A stretch of 64,000 nucleotides of DNA from Modestobacter versicolor (GCF_014195485.1 NZ_JACIBU010000001.1:2728001-2792000), one strand, 5' to 3'; shown: positions 50,191 to 59,311, counted from the first letter of the stretch. Translations and numbers: made by a program. The notes: generated by a model from the letters alone, not told the origin.

Positions 50191-51812
50191 GCGCCGGCCT
50201 CTCGATCGGGCCGGCCGGAGCCGGCGACGGCACCGGCGGACGCGAGCGGCCCACCGGCCTCACGGGTGCTGGTCGGGGCGGCGCCGGCGGCGTGGCGGCC
50301 CCGGGCCTCCCCCCGCGCCGGGCGGCCGTGCCGGCCACGGCGGCGACCGAGGTGCTCGCGCAGCGACCACATCCGCCGCGCGTCGCGGCGGTAGGCGGGC
50401 CACAGCAGGACGAGGAGGCCGGCCACGGCGACCAGCACCAGCGCACCGACCAGCAGCCGGAGGACGTGCGCGTCGGCGGGCAGCTCCCGCGTGCTCAGCC
50501 AGGAGACCGCCGAGGCGGTGCCGAACACGACGAGGGCGCGCAGGCCGTTGCCGAACATCCGGCCGACCGGGGCGTCGGACGCGCGGCGGATCCACAGCAG
50601 GGCGGTCGGCCAGGACAGCGCCGCCCCGGCGGCGTAGGCGACCGCCACGCCGCGCAGGCCCCAGACCGACCCCGCGACGACCATGGCGGCCACGACCGGC
50701 CGGGTGACCAGGGCGTAGACGAACTGGGTCCGGGTGAGGCCCTTGGCCAGGAAGACCCAGTAGGTGGCGTAGCCGGCCGCCTGGAAGAAGCCGGCCACCA
50801 GCAGGATGCGCAGCAGCGGGACGACCTCCGGCCACTGCGGGCCCAGCGCCAGGTGTACGACGTCGGGCGCCTGGGCGACGAGGACGCCGAACACCGTGCC
50901 GATCAGGCTCAGCAGCACGACCTGGCCGAAGAGCAGGAAGTCGGCGAACCGCTCGCGCTGGTCCTGCAGCCGGGAGAGCACCGGCAGGGCGACCCGGGTC
51001 GAGGGCATCTGCACCTGCAGCAGCGGCATCATCACCAGCTGGAAGGCCCGGTTGTAGAGGCCGGCCGGCACGGCACCGAAGCGCGCGCCGATGGTCAGCG
51101 TGTCGACGTTGCTGGCCAGGTGGTTGAGCAGCTGGGCGCCGATGAGCTGGGCGCCGTAGCCGACGAAGGGCCGGATCGACTCGTCCCGGCGCGGGCGGCC
51201 GGGCAGCCAGCGGTTGGTGGCGACCAGCAGCACCTGGGTGACCACCAGCTGGCCGAGCTGCAGGACGACGAGCGCCCAGTAGCCGGCACCCAGCGCCGCC
51301 GCGGTGATGCCGAGCGCGACCCCGGCCAGCTGACCGGTGATCTCGGACAGGGCGAGCCGGCCGAAGCGGAGGTGGCGGGCGTGCATCGCCCGGTACTGCG
51401 TGGAGATGCCGTTGAGCAGGAAGGTGGCCGACAGCGCCATGGCCAGCGGCACCAGCCGGTCGTCGTCGAAGGCGGCGGCCAGCAGCGGCGCGGCCGCGCA
51501 GACCAGCACGGCCAGCACCCCGCCGATGCCGGTGTTCAGCCAGAAGAGGTTGTCCCGCTGGCCGTCGGTGAGCACCCGGGCCTGGATCGCGGCGGAGGAG
51601 AGCCCGAAGTCCCGGAAGATCTCGCCGAACCCGATGATCGCCGCGACGATCGCGACCAGCCCGTAGTCCTCCGGGGACAGCAGCCGGGCGAGGACGACGA
51701 TGCCGGCCAGCTGCACCACGACCCGGACCGCCTGGCCGACCAGGGTGACCACGGCCCCGCGGGACGCCGACCCGGCCAGCCCCCTGCCGCCGCTCACGGG
51801 TGCACCGCTCAC
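50187..51812 (-). CDS. Wzx-type oligosaccharide flippase
   Basis: 541 aa, about 14 membrane helices. GIVVLARLLSPEDYGLVAIV at the start and the GLSSAAIQARVLTDGQRDNLFW segment are characteristic of the WzxC/polysaccharide_synt family. The last ~80 residues form a long Arg/Gly/Ala-rich cytoplasmic tail not usual in the family. GTG 51812 overlaps the GT4 stop (GTGA). Moves lipid-linked repeat units across the membrane. Confidence 0.9.
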   Translation of the reverse strand: MSGAPVSGGRGLAGSASRGAVVTLVGQAVRVVVQLAGIVVLARLLSPEDYGLVAIVAAIIGFGEIFRDFGLSSAAIQARVLTDGQRDNLFWLNTGIGGVLAVLVCAAAPLLAAAFDDDRLVPLAMALSATFLLNGISTQYRAMHARHLRFGRLALSEITGQLAGVALGITAAALGAGYWALVVLQLGQLVVTQVLLVATNRWLPGRPRRDESIRPFVGYGAQLIGAQLLNHLASNVDTLTIGARFGAVPAGLYNRAFQLVMMPLLQVQMPSTRVALPVLSRLQDQRERFADFLLFGQVVLLSLIGTVFGVLVAQAPDVVHLALGPQWPEVVPLLRILLVAGFFQAAGYATYWVFLAKGLTRTQFVYALVTRPVVAAMVVAGSVWGLRGVAVAYAAGAALSWPTALLWIRRASDAPVGRMFGNGLRALVVFGTASAVSWLSTRELPADAHVLRLLVGALVLVAVAGLLVLLWPAYRRDARRMWSLREHLGRRRGRHGRPARGEARGRHAAGAAPTSTREAGGPLASAGAVAGSGRPDREAGA

Positions 51813-52846
51813 CGGTGGCCGCGGAGCGCCCGCGCCCGGCGGTAGGCCTCGGCGTGGCGCCGGCCGACCTCGTCCCAGTCCCGGTCGTCGAGCCGCGGGC
51901 CGCCGGCCGGCAGGTCGGTGGTTCGGTCGATGGCGTCGCGCAGCACCTCCGCGGTGAGCTCGCCCCGGTACTGCAGCACCCACCCCGGCCCGACCTCCTC
52001 GGCCAGCGCCTCGTTGGTCGGCGACGCCGGCACCAGCACCGGGCGGTCCAGGGACAGCGCGGCCAGCAGCGACCCCGAGTTGTGCATGACCCCGCGGTAG
52101 GGCAGCACGACCAGCTGCGCCCGGCGGATCTCCTCGACCAGGACGTCGTCGTCGACGTACCGGAGCAGGCTGCTGACCCGGGGGTCGCGGGCGGTGCCGG
52201 CCTCCACCATCTCCGCCTGGCCCTCGTGCGGCTTGCCGACCACGCGCAGCCGCAGGTCCTCCCCCGGCACCTCGGCGAAGGCGTCGATGAGGGTGTCGAT
52301 GCCCTTGTAGGGCCGGATGATCCCGAAGTAGAGGACCCGGCCGGGCTCGGCGTCGGGCAGCGGGTACCGGGAGAACCGCTGGCGGTAGTGGCCGTGCGGG
52401 ATGGTCACGTCGTCCCGCCCGGCGGTCACCGGGCTGGCCGGGTTGAGCCGCACCACCAGGTCGATCGCCCGGGTGAACCGGCGCAGCGACCGCTGCTCGG
52501 CCGCGGTGCCCGCCTCGTGCGGGTGCACGTTGTGCGCCGTCCAGACCAGCGGGATCCGCTGCAGCCGGAGCCGCAGCAGCAGCACGTCGAGCAGCCGTCG
52601 CCGGACCACCCGCAGGTAGGGCCGCCGGCTGTCCCGGATGAGCAGCTCGGGCCAGTGCACGTGCAGCACGTCGTAGCGCTCGCGCAGCGCGGTCCGCCAG
52701 GAGAAGAACCGGACGTCGACCTCCGGCGCGGCGCCGTCCACCATCTGGTCGACGTACTTGGTGGTGCCGTCCGGCGGCCGCAGCGAGTGCAGCACGACCA
52801 GCCGGGGCGCCGTCCCCGTCCGGCCGGCGTCCGGGCCGCCGGTCAC
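51809..52846 (-). CDS. GT4-like glycosyltransferase
   Basis: 345 aa. VLHSLRPPDGTTKYVDQM, the HVHWPE and WTAHNVHPHE stretches and RVLYFGIIRPYKGIDTLIDA support a GT-B fold. The C-terminal motif is weaker than usual (VLPYRGVMHNSGSLLAALSL). The HVHWPE/TAHN pattern is seen in GT family 'GumK-like/beta-1,4-mannosyl' type proteins; specificity not assigned. GTG 52846 overlaps the upstream hydrolase stop. Confidence 0.82.
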   Translation of the reverse strand: MTGGPDAGRTGTAPRLVVLHSLRPPDGTTKYVDQMVDGAAPEVDVRFFSWRTALRERYDVLHVHWPELLIRDSRRPYLRVVRRRLLDVLLLRLRLQRIPLVWTAHNVHPHEAGTAAEQRSLRRFTRAIDLVVRLNPASPVTAGRDDVTIPHGHYRQRFSRYPLPDAEPGRVLYFGIIRPYKGIDTLIDAFAEVPGEDLRLRVVGKPHEGQAEMVEAGTARDPRVSSLLRYVDDDVLVEEIRRAQLVVLPYRGVMHNSGSLLAALSLDRPVLVPASPTNEALAEEVGPGWVLQYRGELTAEVLRDAIDRTTDLPAGGPRLDDRDWDEVGRRHAEAYRRARALRGHR

Positions 52847-53757
52847 AGCCAGGAGGCGAAGGTGGAGATCATGTCCTGCTGCGTCCAGCTCGGCACCACG
52901 TGCCCCTGGTCGTGCTGCTGGACGCGGACGTCGGTCGCCACCGGGCGCGCCAGGTCGGCCATCGCCAGCCCGTGCCGGGTGGGCGGGACGACGGGGTCGA
53001 CCAGCGAGACGACGGCCTTGAACCGCTTGCCGGTCCAGGAGGCCTGCGGCAGCCGCGCCGGGTTGGTGGCCGCGATCAGCGCCGGGTCGTCGCCGTAGGG
53101 CGGGCCGATGCGACCGGGGTCGCGGGAGTACAGCTCCTCCATGTCGTAGGTGCCGTTGGCCAGGTAGATGCCCTTGAGCGCCGGCACCAGGTTCGTGGCG
53201 TAGGCGTAGGTCATCAGCGCGGCGCCCCCGGAGTTGGCCCGGGCGAACGCGACGCCGACGGTGAACACGCCGCTCACGTACTTCGACCAGTTCACCTGGT
53301 GGGTCAGCGCGGCCTGCGTCGTCCAGGTGCTGGGCCCGCCGAACAACGGGCAGATGCACACCGCGCCCTGGTCGACCGCCATCATCGCGCCGTAGTTGTA
53401 GGCGCCGTCCAGCGCGGTGTGGGTGCTGCCGTTGGAGTGGTAGAACCACACGACCCCGCCCTTGGCCCTCGCCTTCGGCGGCGTCGCCCACGGCACGTAG
53501 AGCCGGGCGGTGTCGGTGCCCCAGACGACGTCGATCGTCTCGAACGGCTTCTTGCCGAGCCGGGTCGTCCGGGTGTCGGTGCGGGACACCTCGCCGGGCA
53601 GCTTCGGGATCGGGGTGTACACCGGCGCGGCCTGCGCGGGCTGGGAGCCGATCGCGACGGCGGCCAGACCGGCGGCGGCGCCGGTCAGCACGGTCCGGCG
53701 GCTGAAGCCGGGCCGGGACGTCGGGGGCTCGTCGGCCTCGGGGCGCCAGGTGTTCAC
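52843..53757 (-). CDS. Tat-exported alpha/beta-hydrolase-like protein
   Basis: 304 aa. A twin-arginine signal (SRRTVLTGAAAGLAAVA, residues ~19-35, cleavage near QAA) precedes a domain with VVWFYHSNGSTHTALDGAY (oxyanion-like), ARANSGGAALM, LVDPVVPP and HDQGHVVPSW, the order of an alpha/beta-hydrolase Ser-Asp-His triad. The nucleophile elbow is A-N-S-G-G, lacking the first glycine. A secreted esterase or depolymerase acting on the exopolysaccharide is possible but unproven. GTG 53757 follows GGGGAGG. First gene of the minus-strand operon ending at 48434. Confidence 0.72.
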   Translation of the reverse strand: MNTWRPEADEPPTSRPGFSRRTVLTGAAAGLAAVAIGSQPAQAAPVYTPIPKLPGEVSRTDTRTTRLGKKPFETIDVVWGTDTARLYVPWATPPKARAKGGVVWFYHSNGSTHTALDGAYNYGAMMAVDQGAVCICPLFGGPSTWTTQAALTHQVNWSKYVSGVFTVGVAFARANSGGAALMTYAYATNLVPALKGIYLANGTYDMEELYSRDPGRIGPPYGDDPALIAATNPARLPQASWTGKRFKAVVSLVDPVVPPTRHGLAMADLARPVATDVRVQQHDQGHVVPSWTQQDMISTFASWL

Positions 53758-54105
53758 GTGTGTCCTCCCCGGCGGGGGCCACGACGGGGTGGACGCCCGC
53801 CCGTCGACCTCGTCGAGTGATGCGGTCGAAAGCTAACCGCGCGACCAGGCGGTGACAACGCAGGTCGCGCAACGTTCACCTGCCCGGTCACGGCCCGTAA
53901 CACGCGCTGGCCCGGGGCCCGGGAACGCGCCGCCGGGGGCTTTGACAGGCCCCGGCGGCTCGCGCATCATCGGCCGCACCGGCCCCCACCGCGGCCACCC
54001 CGGACCCCCTCCGGTGGCCCCCGCGGACCGGCGGAGACTCCGACGACGCAGTCCCGGCACCCGCCCGATCCCGTCGCCCGAGCCCGTCGTGCCCAGAGGA
54101 GACCC
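53758..54105. promoter_or_regulatory. Divergent promoter region of two exopolysaccharide operons
   Basis: Minus strand: TTGTCA (53853-53858), 17-bp spacer, TAGCTT (53830-53835). Plus strand: TTGACA (53942-53947), 17-bp spacer, CATCAT (53965-53970). Both are good sigma-70-like promoters. The rest of the 348-bp spacer holds no convincing ORF. Confidence 0.6.
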
Positions 54106-55260
54106 GTGGCCTCCATCGCCGTGACCTCGCCGTCGGACGGCGACCGCGTCAGCGGCACGGTCGACGTCACCGTCCGGGTGTCCGGCGGCAGCGAGGTGGG
54201 CGAGGTGACCGTCGTCATCGGGCTCCCCGAGGCCGGCACCCGGACGGCCACCCGGGTGCGGGACCGGGAGTACCGGGTGCGCTGGGACACCACCCGCAAG
54301 CTCGTCGACCCCGACGTGGCGGCGCCCTCGGACGCGCTGTTCTGGATCACCGCGCGGGCCGAGGTGGACGGCGTCCAGGTCGACGCCCCCCACGTCGCGG
54401 TGACCACGGCGAACCGCTCGTCCGCCGCGGGCAGCCGGGCCGCGGCCGGTGGCTGGCGGCCGGAGCTGGCCTGGGCCGCGGACTACAGCGGGTCGACCGA
54501 GCGCTGGCGGGAGAGCCACGCCGTCGTGGTCGGCAGCGCCTACGCCGAGGTGCAGGACGACCCCGTGCTCGGCGCGGCCCGTCGGGTGGTCGCGGTCTCG
54601 GTGCCGAACTCCGCGAAGCGCGACGAGGACCAGCCGACGGACACCACGGTCCGCTTCCAGTCCTCCAGCCCGCGCACGGTCGTCGAGGGCGACGAGTTCT
54701 GCGTCGGTTTCGCCTTCCTGCCCCCGCCGGACTTCCCCACCGTCTTCCCCGACGACGACCCGACGAACCCGGGCGACCGGGCGACCGGCTACATCGCCCT
54801 GTTCCAGTTCTACGGCCCGCCCTACGAGCAGGGGTCGCCGTTCGTGCTGCACGCGAACCGGCGCACGGTCGACGACCCGGTCGACGAGTTCGCCGTCCGG
54901 GGCAACGAGCTCAACCCCGGCGACCCGGTGGCGTTCCTGGCGCTGCCCTACCGGCGTGGCCGGTGGACCGACGTGGTGTTCCGGGTGCGGGCGTCGTCGT
55001 CGATCGAGGAGGGCTGGGTCGAGACGTACGTCAACCAGGGCGAGTCGACCGCCGTGCGCCCGGTGCAGCTGACCACCGGCACGGTCCGGCTGCCCCGGGT
55101 GCTGCTGCGACCGGACTCCGAGCCGTTCCGCACCGACCTGCAGCTGTACCGGGTCAACGACCGGTTCGACCGGGTGTCGGTGCTCTTCACCGGTCACCGG
55201 ATCGCGGAGACCGTCGAGGAGGCCGACCCGCGCTCCTACCGGGACGGCGTGCTCGCGTGA
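54106..55260 (+). CDS. Heparin-lyase-I-like protein with N-terminal Ig-like domain
   Basis: 384 aa. Residues ~1-90 look like an Ig/bacterial-surface beta domain (VTSPSDGDRVSGTVDVTVRV). Residues ~115-384 resemble the heparin lyase I/PL-type jelly roll (TGYIALFQFYGPPYEQGSPF; RRGRWTDVVFRVRASSSIEE, then GWVETYVN). It may cut or bind an acidic polysaccharide made by this locus. No signal peptide is visible. GTG 54106 follows AGAGGAG. Its last 16 codons lie in the first copy of a 62-bp tandem duplication. Confidence 0.65.
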   Translation: MASIAVTSPSDGDRVSGTVDVTVRVSGGSEVGEVTVVIGLPEAGTRTATRVRDREYRVRWDTTRKLVDPDVAAPSDALFWITARAEVDGVQVDAPHVAVTTANRSSAAGSRAAAGGWRPELAWAADYSGSTERWRESHAVVVGSAYAEVQDDPVLGAARRVVAVSVPNSAKRDEDQPTDTTVRFQSSSPRTVVEGDEFCVGFAFLPPPDFPTVFPDDDPTNPGDRATGYIALFQFYGPPYEQGSPFVLHANRRTVDDPVDEFAVRGNELNPGDPVAFLALPYRRGRWTDVVFRVRASSSIEEGWVETYVNQGESTAVRPVQLTTGTVRLPRVLLRPDSEPFRTDLQLYRVNDRFDRVSVLFTGHRIAETVEEADPRSYRDGVLA

Positions 55261-55332
55261 CCCAGGACCTGACCGTCGAGGAGGCCGACCCGCGCTCCTA
55301 CCGGGACGGCGTGCTCGCGTGACCCAGGACCT
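55209..55332 (+). repeat. 62-bp perfect tandem duplication
   Basis: Copy 1 spans 55209-55270 and copy 2 spans 55271-55332, identical and head to tail. The unit covers the lyase C-terminus, its stop and the first codons of the next gene. As 62 is not a multiple of 3, the second copy is read in a different frame relative to the lyase. Confidence 0.95.
55257..55322 (+). CDS. 21-codon ORF created by the duplication
   Basis: GTG 55257 overlaps the lyase TGA (GTGA). The frame encodes MTQDLTVE, then the same residues as the lyase C-terminus (EADPRSYRDGVLA), and stops in a second GTGA overlap with the CHAP-like gene. The peptide is therefore the CHAP N-terminus joined to the lyase C-terminus. It would keep translational coupling through the operon; any function as a peptide is unlikely. 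Confidence 0.35.
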   Translation: MTQDLTVEEADPRSYRDGVLA

Positions 55333-55966
55333 GACCGTCGAGGCCCGGGACGACGAGCTGCCCGCGGAGCCGCCGCACCGCCGGCCGCCGCTGTCCCGGC
55401 GGGCCTTCCTCGCGGCCGGCGCCGCGGCGCTGGCCGCCGGCGGCGCGGGGCTCGTCGTCGCGACCCGGACCGGAACCCCGACGTCGGGGCCGGCCGGCAG
55501 CACACCGCTGCCCCCGGCCGCTCCGCCCCCGGCACCGCCCGTCGTGGCGGGGACGCTGGACGCGGTCCTCGCGGCGGTGGAGCAGAGCACCGGCGGGCGG
55601 CTGCTCGGCAGCCCGTGGAGCGCCTGGTCCGGCGTGACCTCCGCCGCCTGGAGCAGCAGCTACGTGTGCTGGCTGCTGCGCGACAACGGCGTCCCGCCGA
55701 CCGCCGACCCCGCCACCCTGCACGCCGCCCTCGCGCAGGCCGGCCGGGTCGGCCCGACCCCGCAACCCGGCGCGCTGGTCTTCTACCACCGCGGCGACGA
55801 GACCCGGCCGGTGCACGTCGGCCTCGTCACCTCGGTCACCGCCGGCGTGCCCCAGACCGTGGAGGGCGACCACCCGATGAACCTGCCCCACGCCGAGCGG
55901 TTCGTCCGCCGGTTCGCCCGGCCCTGGGACGAGCGGGTCACCTTCGCCCTCCCGGTGTACGCGTGA
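55319..55966 (+). CDS. Tat-exported CHAP/NlpC-like cysteine hydrolase
   Basis: 215 aa. The twin-arginine signal LSRRAFLAAGAAALAAG (residues ~25-41) is followed by a Pro-rich linker. The C-terminal domain has SSYVCWLLRDNG (candidate catalytic Cys), GALVFYHRGDE and VHVGLVTSV (candidate His), the CHAP order. Such enzymes cleave peptidoglycan amide bonds or related links; in this locus it may open the wall for export or attachment. GTG 55319 overlaps the mini-ORF stop. The first residues MTQDLTVE are encoded within repeat copy 2. Confidence 0.75.
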   Translation: MTQDLTVEARDDELPAEPPHRRPPLSRRAFLAAGAAALAAGGAGLVVATRTGTPTSGPAGSTPLPPAAPPPAPPVVAGTLDAVLAAVEQSTGGRLLGSPWSAWSGVTSAAWSSSYVCWLLRDNGVPPTADPATLHAALAQAGRVGPTPQPGALVFYHRGDETRPVHVGLVTSVTAGVPQTVEGDHPMNLPHAERFVRRFARPWDERVTFALPVYA

Positions 55967-56940
55967 CCGCGCTGGTCAGCGTCGTCCTGCCGGTGTTCGA
56001 CGACGAGGCGCACCTCGAGGACGCGGTCGAGCGGGTGCTCGCCCAGCGGGGCGTCGACGTCGAGCTGGTGATCGTCGACGACGGCTCGTCCGACGGCTCC
56101 CGGGTTATCGCCCAGGCCGCCGCCGACCGCGACCCGCGGGTGGTCTTCCGGCCGCTCGCCGAGAACGGCGGCGTCGCGCGCGCCCGCCGGCACGGCGTCG
56201 AGGCGGCCAGCGGGACCTGGGTCTGGTTCGTCGACTCCGACGACGCCTGGCCCTCCGATGCCGCCGCCCGGCTGGTCGCCGCGGCCGCGCAGGGCGCCGA
56301 CACCGACGTCGTGGTGGCCGCTGCCGACGTCACCCACGCGAGCGGCAGGGCCCCGAGCCGGCACCTCGCGCCCAGCAGCCCGCCGGTCGACGGGCGGGAG
56401 GCGTTCCGGCTGCTGCTCACCGGCGACGTCACCGGACACCTGTGGAACAAGCTGTTCCGCCGGGAGCTGCTGCTGGGCATCGAGTTCACGCCGGCCCGGG
56501 TGCAGTCCGACCTCGCGATGACCGCCCAGTCGCTGGCCGCCGCCCGACGGGTCGCCTTCCTGCCCGAGACCGTCTACGAGTACCGCATCCGCAGCAGCTC
56601 GATCATCACCTCGAGGTCGCGCCGGGCCGAGTCGCTGGAGCTCATCGCCGGCGTCGTCGACCGGGTGGCGGCCACCGTGCAGCCGCCGCTGACCGGGACC
56701 GACGAGCACCGCTACTTCGTCGTCCGCTACCTGACGCTGTCCGGCATCAAGGACGCCGTCACCGGCGCCTGGTCCGACGAGGAGCGGGCCGGGCTCCTGC
56801 GCCGGCTGCGGCCCCGGCTGGGCCCGCGCGAGTTCGCGCTGCTGGCCCGCCGGCGCGACGCGAAGCGGCTGGCGCTGGCCGCGACGGCCCGGACGTCGCT
56901 GCGCGCCTACCGGAAGGTGCTCGCCGCCGGGAACAGGTGA
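55963..56940 (+). CDS. GT2 glycosyltransferase
   Basis: 325 aa. VSVVLPVFDDEAHLEDAVER, VIVDDGSSDGS and WFVDSDDAWP carry the GT-A motifs with the metal-binding DSDD. GHLWNKLFRRELL matches the C-terminal region of WcaA-type enzymes. Adds a sugar to the repeat unit; donor unknown. GTG 55963 overlaps the CHAP gene stop. Confidence 0.92.
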   Translation: MTALVSVVLPVFDDEAHLEDAVERVLAQRGVDVELVIVDDGSSDGSRVIAQAAADRDPRVVFRPLAENGGVARARRHGVEAASGTWVWFVDSDDAWPSDAAARLVAAAAQGADTDVVVAAADVTHASGRAPSRHLAPSSPPVDGREAFRLLLTGDVTGHLWNKLFRRELLLGIEFTPARVQSDLAMTAQSLAAARRVAFLPETVYEYRIRSSSIITSRSRRAESLELIAGVVDRVAATVQPPLTGTDEHRYFVVRYLTLSGIKDAVTGAWSDEERAGLLRRLRPRLGPREFALLARRRDAKRLALAATARTSLRAYRKVLAAGNR

Positions 56941-57110
56941 GCGGGCTCACCGCCGGCGTCCGCCCTGGTGAACGGTCGGTTACGTCTCCGGTCCAGCCGT
57001 GGGACGACGGCGTCCGCGCCCCTAGGGTCGGTCGCAGGATCGGCGAGACGGTGCTGAACGGCCAGCGCGTGCTCCCGCGACGTCCCATCCCCGACCCGAG
57101 AGGCGCTGCG

Positions 57111-58232
57111 GTGAAGGTGTTCGCGATCGGCCGTGGTCAGTACGAGAACATCGGCGACATCGTCCTGCGCCGCCAGCTGCTGGACTGGGTCCGGCCGGCC
57201 GGCGAGCTGCACGTCTACGTCGGCCCCTCCCCCGCCGGTTACGACGAGGGCCTGGGCCTGGGTCCCGACGACCGGGTCTACCGCTCGCTCGGGGAGTGGT
57301 ACCGGGAGGCGCTGTCGGCCGCGCTGCGCGGCCGGGCCGCCTACGTGTTCAAGCCCGGCGAGATCCAGCTGACGCTGGTCGGGATGAAGGAGCACCTGTC
57401 GATGCTGCCGCTGCTGGTGGCCCTGCGGCTGCGTGGCGGCCGGGCCGTCCGGGCCGGGGTCGGCACCCGCAACTACGCCGCGGTCCCGCGGGCGCTGATG
57501 CGCCCGTCGATCGCGCTGTCCGACGTCACGCTGTGGCGCGACCTGACGACCGGCGAGTACATGGGCAGCGGGGCGGTGATGCCCGACCTCGCCTTCGGGG
57601 AGGGCGCGGACGACGCCGCGGTGGCCCGGTTCGCCACTGATGCCGCGACCCGCAGGGTGCTCGTCGTGTCGATGCGCGGCGACCAGCCCGACCGCCCGTA
57701 CCCGAGCCCGGCGTGGATCGAGGGGGTGCGCCGCTACGCGGAACTGCACGGCCTGCAGGTCTGGGCGGTCACCCAGGTGGAGACCGACGACGCCCGCACC
57801 CGGCAGCTGGCCGCCGACCTCGGTGGGCAGGCGCTCACCTGGGACGGCACCGGGCACCTGGCGCAGGAGCAGCGGCTGCGCGAGCTCTACGCCCGCACCG
57901 CGATGGCGCTGTCGGACCGGCTGCACGTGGTCATCGGCGCCTTCACCGAGGGCGCGGTGCCGGTGGGCTCGCTGGTCGCGCCGTCGGACAAGATCGACCG
58001 GCACTTCCGCACCATCGGGATCGACGACGTGACGGTCGACGCCTCGGGCACCTCCCTCGATGCGCTGGTCGCCCGGCTCGAGGCGCTGGCAGCACGGCGG
58101 GCGGAGGTGTTCGGCAGCCTGCTCGAGGCGCGGGCCCGGCTGCGCGGCCACCGGGACGACGTGCTGCAGGTGCTCACCGGCCAGGCCCCACCGACGGCGC
58201 CGCGGCCGGTCGCCGACCCGATCGCGAGCTGA
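57111..58232 (+). CDS. Polysaccharide pyruvyl transferase family protein (second copy)
   Basis: 373 aa. GRGQYENIGDIVLRRQLLDW is the N-terminal family motif; KPGEIQLTL, VGTRNY, VVSMRGDQPDRPYPS and MALSDRLHVVIGAFTEGAVP follow in order. It differs clearly from the copy at 48931, so the two probably modify different sugars or one has another role. GTG 57111 has GAGAGG 7 bases upstream. A TAGGGT hexamer at 57023-57028 may be its -10, giving a leader of about 75 bases. Confidence 0.83.
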   Translation: MKVFAIGRGQYENIGDIVLRRQLLDWVRPAGELHVYVGPSPAGYDEGLGLGPDDRVYRSLGEWYREALSAALRGRAAYVFKPGEIQLTLVGMKEHLSMLPLLVALRLRGGRAVRAGVGTRNYAAVPRALMRPSIALSDVTLWRDLTTGEYMGSGAVMPDLAFGEGADDAAVARFATDAATRRVLVVSMRGDQPDRPYPSPAWIEGVRRYAELHGLQVWAVTQVETDDARTRQLAADLGGQALTWDGTGHLAQEQRLRELYARTAMALSDRLHVVIGAFTEGAVPVGSLVAPSDKIDRHFRTIGIDDVTVDASGTSLDALVARLEALAARRAEVFGSLLEARARLRGHRDDVLQVLTGQAPPTAPRPVADPIAS

Positions 58233-58234
58233 CG

Positions 58235-59311
58235 GTGGGCGCCTCTCGGCCGACCGTGCACCACCTGGGCCGGGTCGGGGACATCGCCGGCGGGATGACC
58301 CAGGTGGTGAACGGCTACCTGGCGTGGCCGTTCCCCCGGGTCGACGTCGCGGTGATCACCTCGCGCGGCGACCCCGGCGACCACCGGGCCGCGGCGGGGA
58401 AGGCGGCCGGCGCGCTGCTGCGGGTGCTGCGGCTGCCGCGCGGGTCGTCGGTGGTGGTGGCGCACCTGTCCGAGCGCGGGTCGTTCTACCGCGAGGGGCT
58501 GCTGATGCGGATCGCGCACGCCCGCGGCGTCGCGACCGTCGCCCACCTGCACGGCAGCTCCTTCGCCCGGTTCGCCGCGGCGCACCCGCGGGTGACCGGG
58601 TGGACGCTGCGCGGTGCCGACCGGGTCATCACGCTCTCCGACGAGTCGACCGAGGTGGCCACCCGCTTCGTGCCGGCCGAGCGGGTGGTGCTGGTCCCGA
58701 ACGCGATCCCGTCCAGCCGGCCGGCAGAGAAGCAGGACCTGGTGGTGTTCGGCGGCGTCGTGTCGCACCGCAAGGGCATCGACGTGCTCCAGGACGCCTG
58801 GGAGCAGGCGTCCGCCCCGGGCTGGGAGCTCGTGGTGGCCGGGCCCGTGCGGGACGAGCAGCTGGTGCGTGCCGGGATCCCCGGGGTGCGGATGGCCGGC
58901 TCGCTGGCGCACGAGGAGCTGATGGCGCTGCTGGACCGGTCCCGGATCGCGGTGCTGCCCTCGCGCGACGAGGCGATGCCGATGTTCATCCTGGAGGCGA
59001 TGGCCCGGGGGAACTGCGTCATCTCCACCGACGTCGGGGGGATCGCCGCGGTGCTCGAGGGCGGCCGCGGGATCGTCGTCCCGCCGTCGGACGTCGAGGC
59101 CTTCCGGACGGCGCTGCAGTCGGTGCTCGACGACCCGGGACGGCGCGCGGAGCTGGCCGCCGCGGCGCTGACCACGTTCGAGCAGCGGTACAGCGCGGAC
59201 GCCGTCTTCCCCCGGGTCGAGGACCTCTGGCTGGCCGCCCTCGCCGCCCGCCACCCGGGGACCGCGACCGCCCACCCGGCGGATCGGCGTGTCGTTGGCG
59301 ACACGCCGTGA
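58235..59311 (+). CDS. GT4 glycosyltransferase
   Basis: 358 aa. Acceptor-side VGDIAGGMTQVVNGYL and VVAHLSERGSFYREGLLM; donor-side VVFGGVVSHRKGIDVLQDA and the E-x7-E motif SRDEAMPMFILEAMARGNCV near residue 250. Starts 2 bases after the pyruvyl transferase stop. The 3' end of the gene is part of a perfect hairpin. Confidence 0.9.
   Translation: MGASRPTVHHLGRVGDIAGGMTQVVNGYLAWPFPRVDVAVITSRGDPGDHRAAAGKAAGALLRVLRLPRGSSVVVAHLSERGSFYREGLLMRIAHARGVATVAHLHGSSFARFAAAHPRVTGWTLRGADRVITLSDESTEVATRFVPAERVVLVPNAIPSSRPAEKQDLVVFGGVVSHRKGIDVLQDAWEQASAPGWELVVAGPVRDEQLVRAGIPGVRMAGSLAHEELMALLDRSRIAVLPSRDEAMPMFILEAMARGNCVISTDVGGIAAVLEGGRGIVVPPSDVEAFRTALQSVLDDPGRRAELAAAALTTFEQRYSADAVFPRVEDLWLAALAARHPGTATAHPADRRVVGDTP
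59285..59308 (+). terminator. Hairpin at the 3' end of the GT4 gene
   Basis: CGGCGTGTCG and CGACACGCCG pair perfectly around TTGG, ending inside the last codon before TGA. Probably a terminator. Confidence 0.55.
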
